DNA of 7,353 nt from CAWUIO01 sp963922455 (GTDB lineage Bacteria > Bacteroidota > Bacteroidia > Cytophagales > Microscillaceae). A model generated the notes under the pieces. That model was not told where the DNA came from and made no database searches. It saw only the letters and a list, made by a program, of their open reading frames with translations. Below are positions 6,541 to 7,353 of the stretch, in pieces. The position numbers and the translations under genes were made by a program. Each line of letters begins with the position of its first letter. The first letter of the stretch is position 1. The stretch spans positions 1 to 7,353 of the forward strand of contig CAWUIO010000193.1 of the NCBI GenBank assembly GCA_963922455.1, read 5' to 3'.

Positions 6541-6548
6541 TAAACTTG
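6541..6548 (+). promoter_or_regulatory. Possible -7 promoter box for the lipoprotein gene
   Basis: TAAACTTG matches TAnnTTTG at all but one fixed position and ends 7 bases before the ATG. No TTTG -33 is found at the right distance. There is also no clear terminator in the 40-base gap after the HhH gene, so read-through from the upstream operon is equally possible. Confidence 0.2.
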
Positions 6549-6555
6549 TATTGCT

Positions 6556-7038
6556 ATGTACCCATTAAAATTACGTTTCCTTGTCTTGATAATATTAGGA
6601 ATCGGGCTTTCGTGTCAAGCCCCTGATCAAGCAGCTGAGGAAGCCGAAGCTAGTAGTAGCGAATTAAAAAGAGATGAGGAAGCGCAAAGTGCCAAATCAG
6701 AAGGGAATTCTACTGCTACAAGCACAGATGAAGCCGCTCAAGATAGCAAAGTGCCTCAGCCTAAACCCCGTGAAGGCTTTCAGTTTGCCGAGGGCACAAA
6801 CTTTTCTTTGGAGACCCAAGAAAATGAGGAAGGAGGCTGGGCTTACATCATAAAAATGAACGGCAAACAAATGATTAATCAAAAATTTATTCCGGGTGTT
6901 CAAGGAAAACAAGCCTTTACCACCGAAGATGAAGCACGTAAGGTAGGAGAGTTGGTTAAAAGCAAATTGGAAAACAATATTATGCCTCCAGCCATACGTT
7001 TGTCAGAACTGGATAGTTTGGGGGTGACTTATAAATAA
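6556..7038 (+). CDS. DUF4907-like lipoprotein, 160 residues
   Basis: Residues 1-20 form a lipoprotein signal ending LGIGLSC, so Cys20 would be lipidated and the protein anchored in an envelope membrane. Residues 21-74 are low in complexity and disordered in character (rich in E, A, S, D, K and Q), acting as a flexible tether. The acidic residues soon after the Cys would be compatible with surface export in Bacteroidota, but this is weak evidence. Residues about 92-157 form a compact domain: GGWAYIIKMNGKQMINQKFIPG, then VQGKQAFTTEDEARKVGELV and NNIMPPAIRLSELDSLGV. I recognise this as DUF4907-like, a small domain of unknown function largely confined to Bacteroidota. The gene follows the barrel operon by 40 bases and may be co-transcribed. 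No enzymatic residues are evident. Confidence 0.75.
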   Translation: MYPLKLRFLVLIILGIGLSCQAPDQAAEEAEASSSELKRDEEAQSAKSEGNSTATSTDEAAQDSKVPQPKPREGFQFAEGTNFSLETQENEEGGWAYIIKMNGKQMINQKFIPGVQGKQAFTTEDEARKVGELVKSKLENNIMPPAIRLSELDSLGVTYK

Positions 7039-7072
7039 AGCTTGGGTTACTAAAATTATTTATAACTTCCAG

Positions 7073-7118
7073 ATTTTAAGCATTTTACATACAACGTTTG
7101 AATTAATAAGCTTAAAAT
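7073..7118. terminator. Possible AT-rich terminator hairpin after the lipoprotein gene
   Basis: ATTTTAAGC (7073-7081) and GCTTAAAAT (7110-7118) are perfect 9-base arms with a 28-base loop. On the plus strand a short ATTTTT follows at 7122-7127. The large loop and AT-rich stem make it a weak terminator; being symmetrical, it could also serve a minus-strand gene from the right. Confidence 0.3.
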
Positions 7119-7125
7119 AACATTT

Positions 7126-7287
7126 TTAAGACTTAGCTTCTTCACTTGGTGAGGCCTGAATATATTCTTTGGCGGCTACTTTTAAGTCAGGATCTACACA
7201 TCGAAAAGTCGACCCTATTTATAGCTTCGTATAAATAAATGATTTGATCATGACTGCAAAGATAGTTTTTTTGAAGGTGTCTTGCAT
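7126..7287 (-). pseudogene. Possible broken small gene or gene-end remnant
   Basis: On the minus strand, ATG at 7287-7285 opens 22 codons (MQDTFKKTIFAVMIKSFIYT...) to a TAA at 7221-7219. The same frame then continues for 30 codons to TAA at 7128-7126, ending VDPDLKVAAKEYIQASPSEE-AKS. That last stretch reads like a genuine soluble C-terminus (an amphipathic helix with an acidic tail) and not like random AT-rich translation. It could be the remnant of a degraded gene, a gene with a frameshift or stop, or chance. I recognise no family. Confidence 0.22.
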
Positions 7288-7353
7288 GAATTTTTCATTA
7301 AATTAACGTGAGTTAAAGGGTTTAATCTTAGCAAAATACAATCTCAGCTTCTT

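Larger units (their letters stand above)
7039..7353. other. AT-rich region after the lipoprotein gene, no confirmed gene
   Basis: This stretch of 315 bases to the window end has no convincing intact gene on either strand. It contains a 9-base inverted repeat (7073-7118) and a short minus-strand coding-like segment (7126-7287) interrupted by a stop. The last ~30 bases (AAAGGGTTTAATCTTAGCAA) look like upstream sequence of a plus-strand gene beginning beyond the edge, but no promoter match is good enough to call. Confidence 0.6.

Noticed and set aside
6516..6555. AAGTTT (6517-6522) / AAACTT (6542-6547) as a terminator of the barrel operon
   Set aside because: A 6-base AT stem with a 19-base loop and no U tract after it is too weak to call.
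7321..7353. TTTAATCTTAGC as a promoter of a gene beyond the right edge
   Set aside because: It has two mismatches to TAnnTTTG and no TTTG at the right distance upstream; the downstream gene is not visible.

Overview
The window looks like a chromosomal segment of a Bacteroidota bacterium, most likely Cytophagales- or Saprospiria-like. The evidence is: a secreted kelch/Ig-like protein ending in a type IX secretion (T9SS) type B sorting domain of the gliding-motility C-terminal kind; a PorV/PorQ-like outer-membrane protein; a helix-hairpin-helix outer-membrane protein of a type I know from this phylum; a DUF4907-like lipoprotein; and almost no Shine-Dalgarno sequences. No gene of known mobile-element function, tRNA, rRNA or CRISPR array is visible.

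Layout. (1) 1-2957 (+): the 3' part of a very large secreted protein, open at the left edge. It has the last two blades of one kelch propeller, a complete six-motif propeller, a linker, six Ig-like repeats each with a Cys pair, and the T9SS sorting domain. (2) 2996-3160 (-): a 54-residue two-helix membrane protein converging on gene 1, with its own hairpin/U-tract terminator overlapping the end of gene 1. (3) 3161-3573: a 413-base divergent intergenic region with a GC-rich, hairpin-rich block enclosed by AT-rich palindromes and inverted repeats. This resembles a non-autonomous REP/MITE-like element. (4) 3574-4401 and 4404-6515 (+): a two-gene operon with a 2-base gap, coding for a PorV/PorQ-like barrel and a 703-residue protein with a ComEA-type HhH domain fused to an outer-membrane barrel. 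(5) 6556-7038 (+): a DUF4907-like lipoprotein, 40 bases downstream. (6) 7039-7353: AT-rich tail with a possible hairpin and a short minus-strand coding-like remnant broken by a stop.

The common theme is the cell envelope. Every intact gene encodes an exported, outer-membrane, lipid-anchored or membrane protein. The HhH/PorV-like pair probably works as a unit in the outer membrane, but its function is not established by the sequence. I found no clear new defence or mobile system. The most interesting items are the structured intergenic element, the HhH-barrel pair with degenerate hairpins, the missed small membrane gene, and the apparent whole-propeller duplication.
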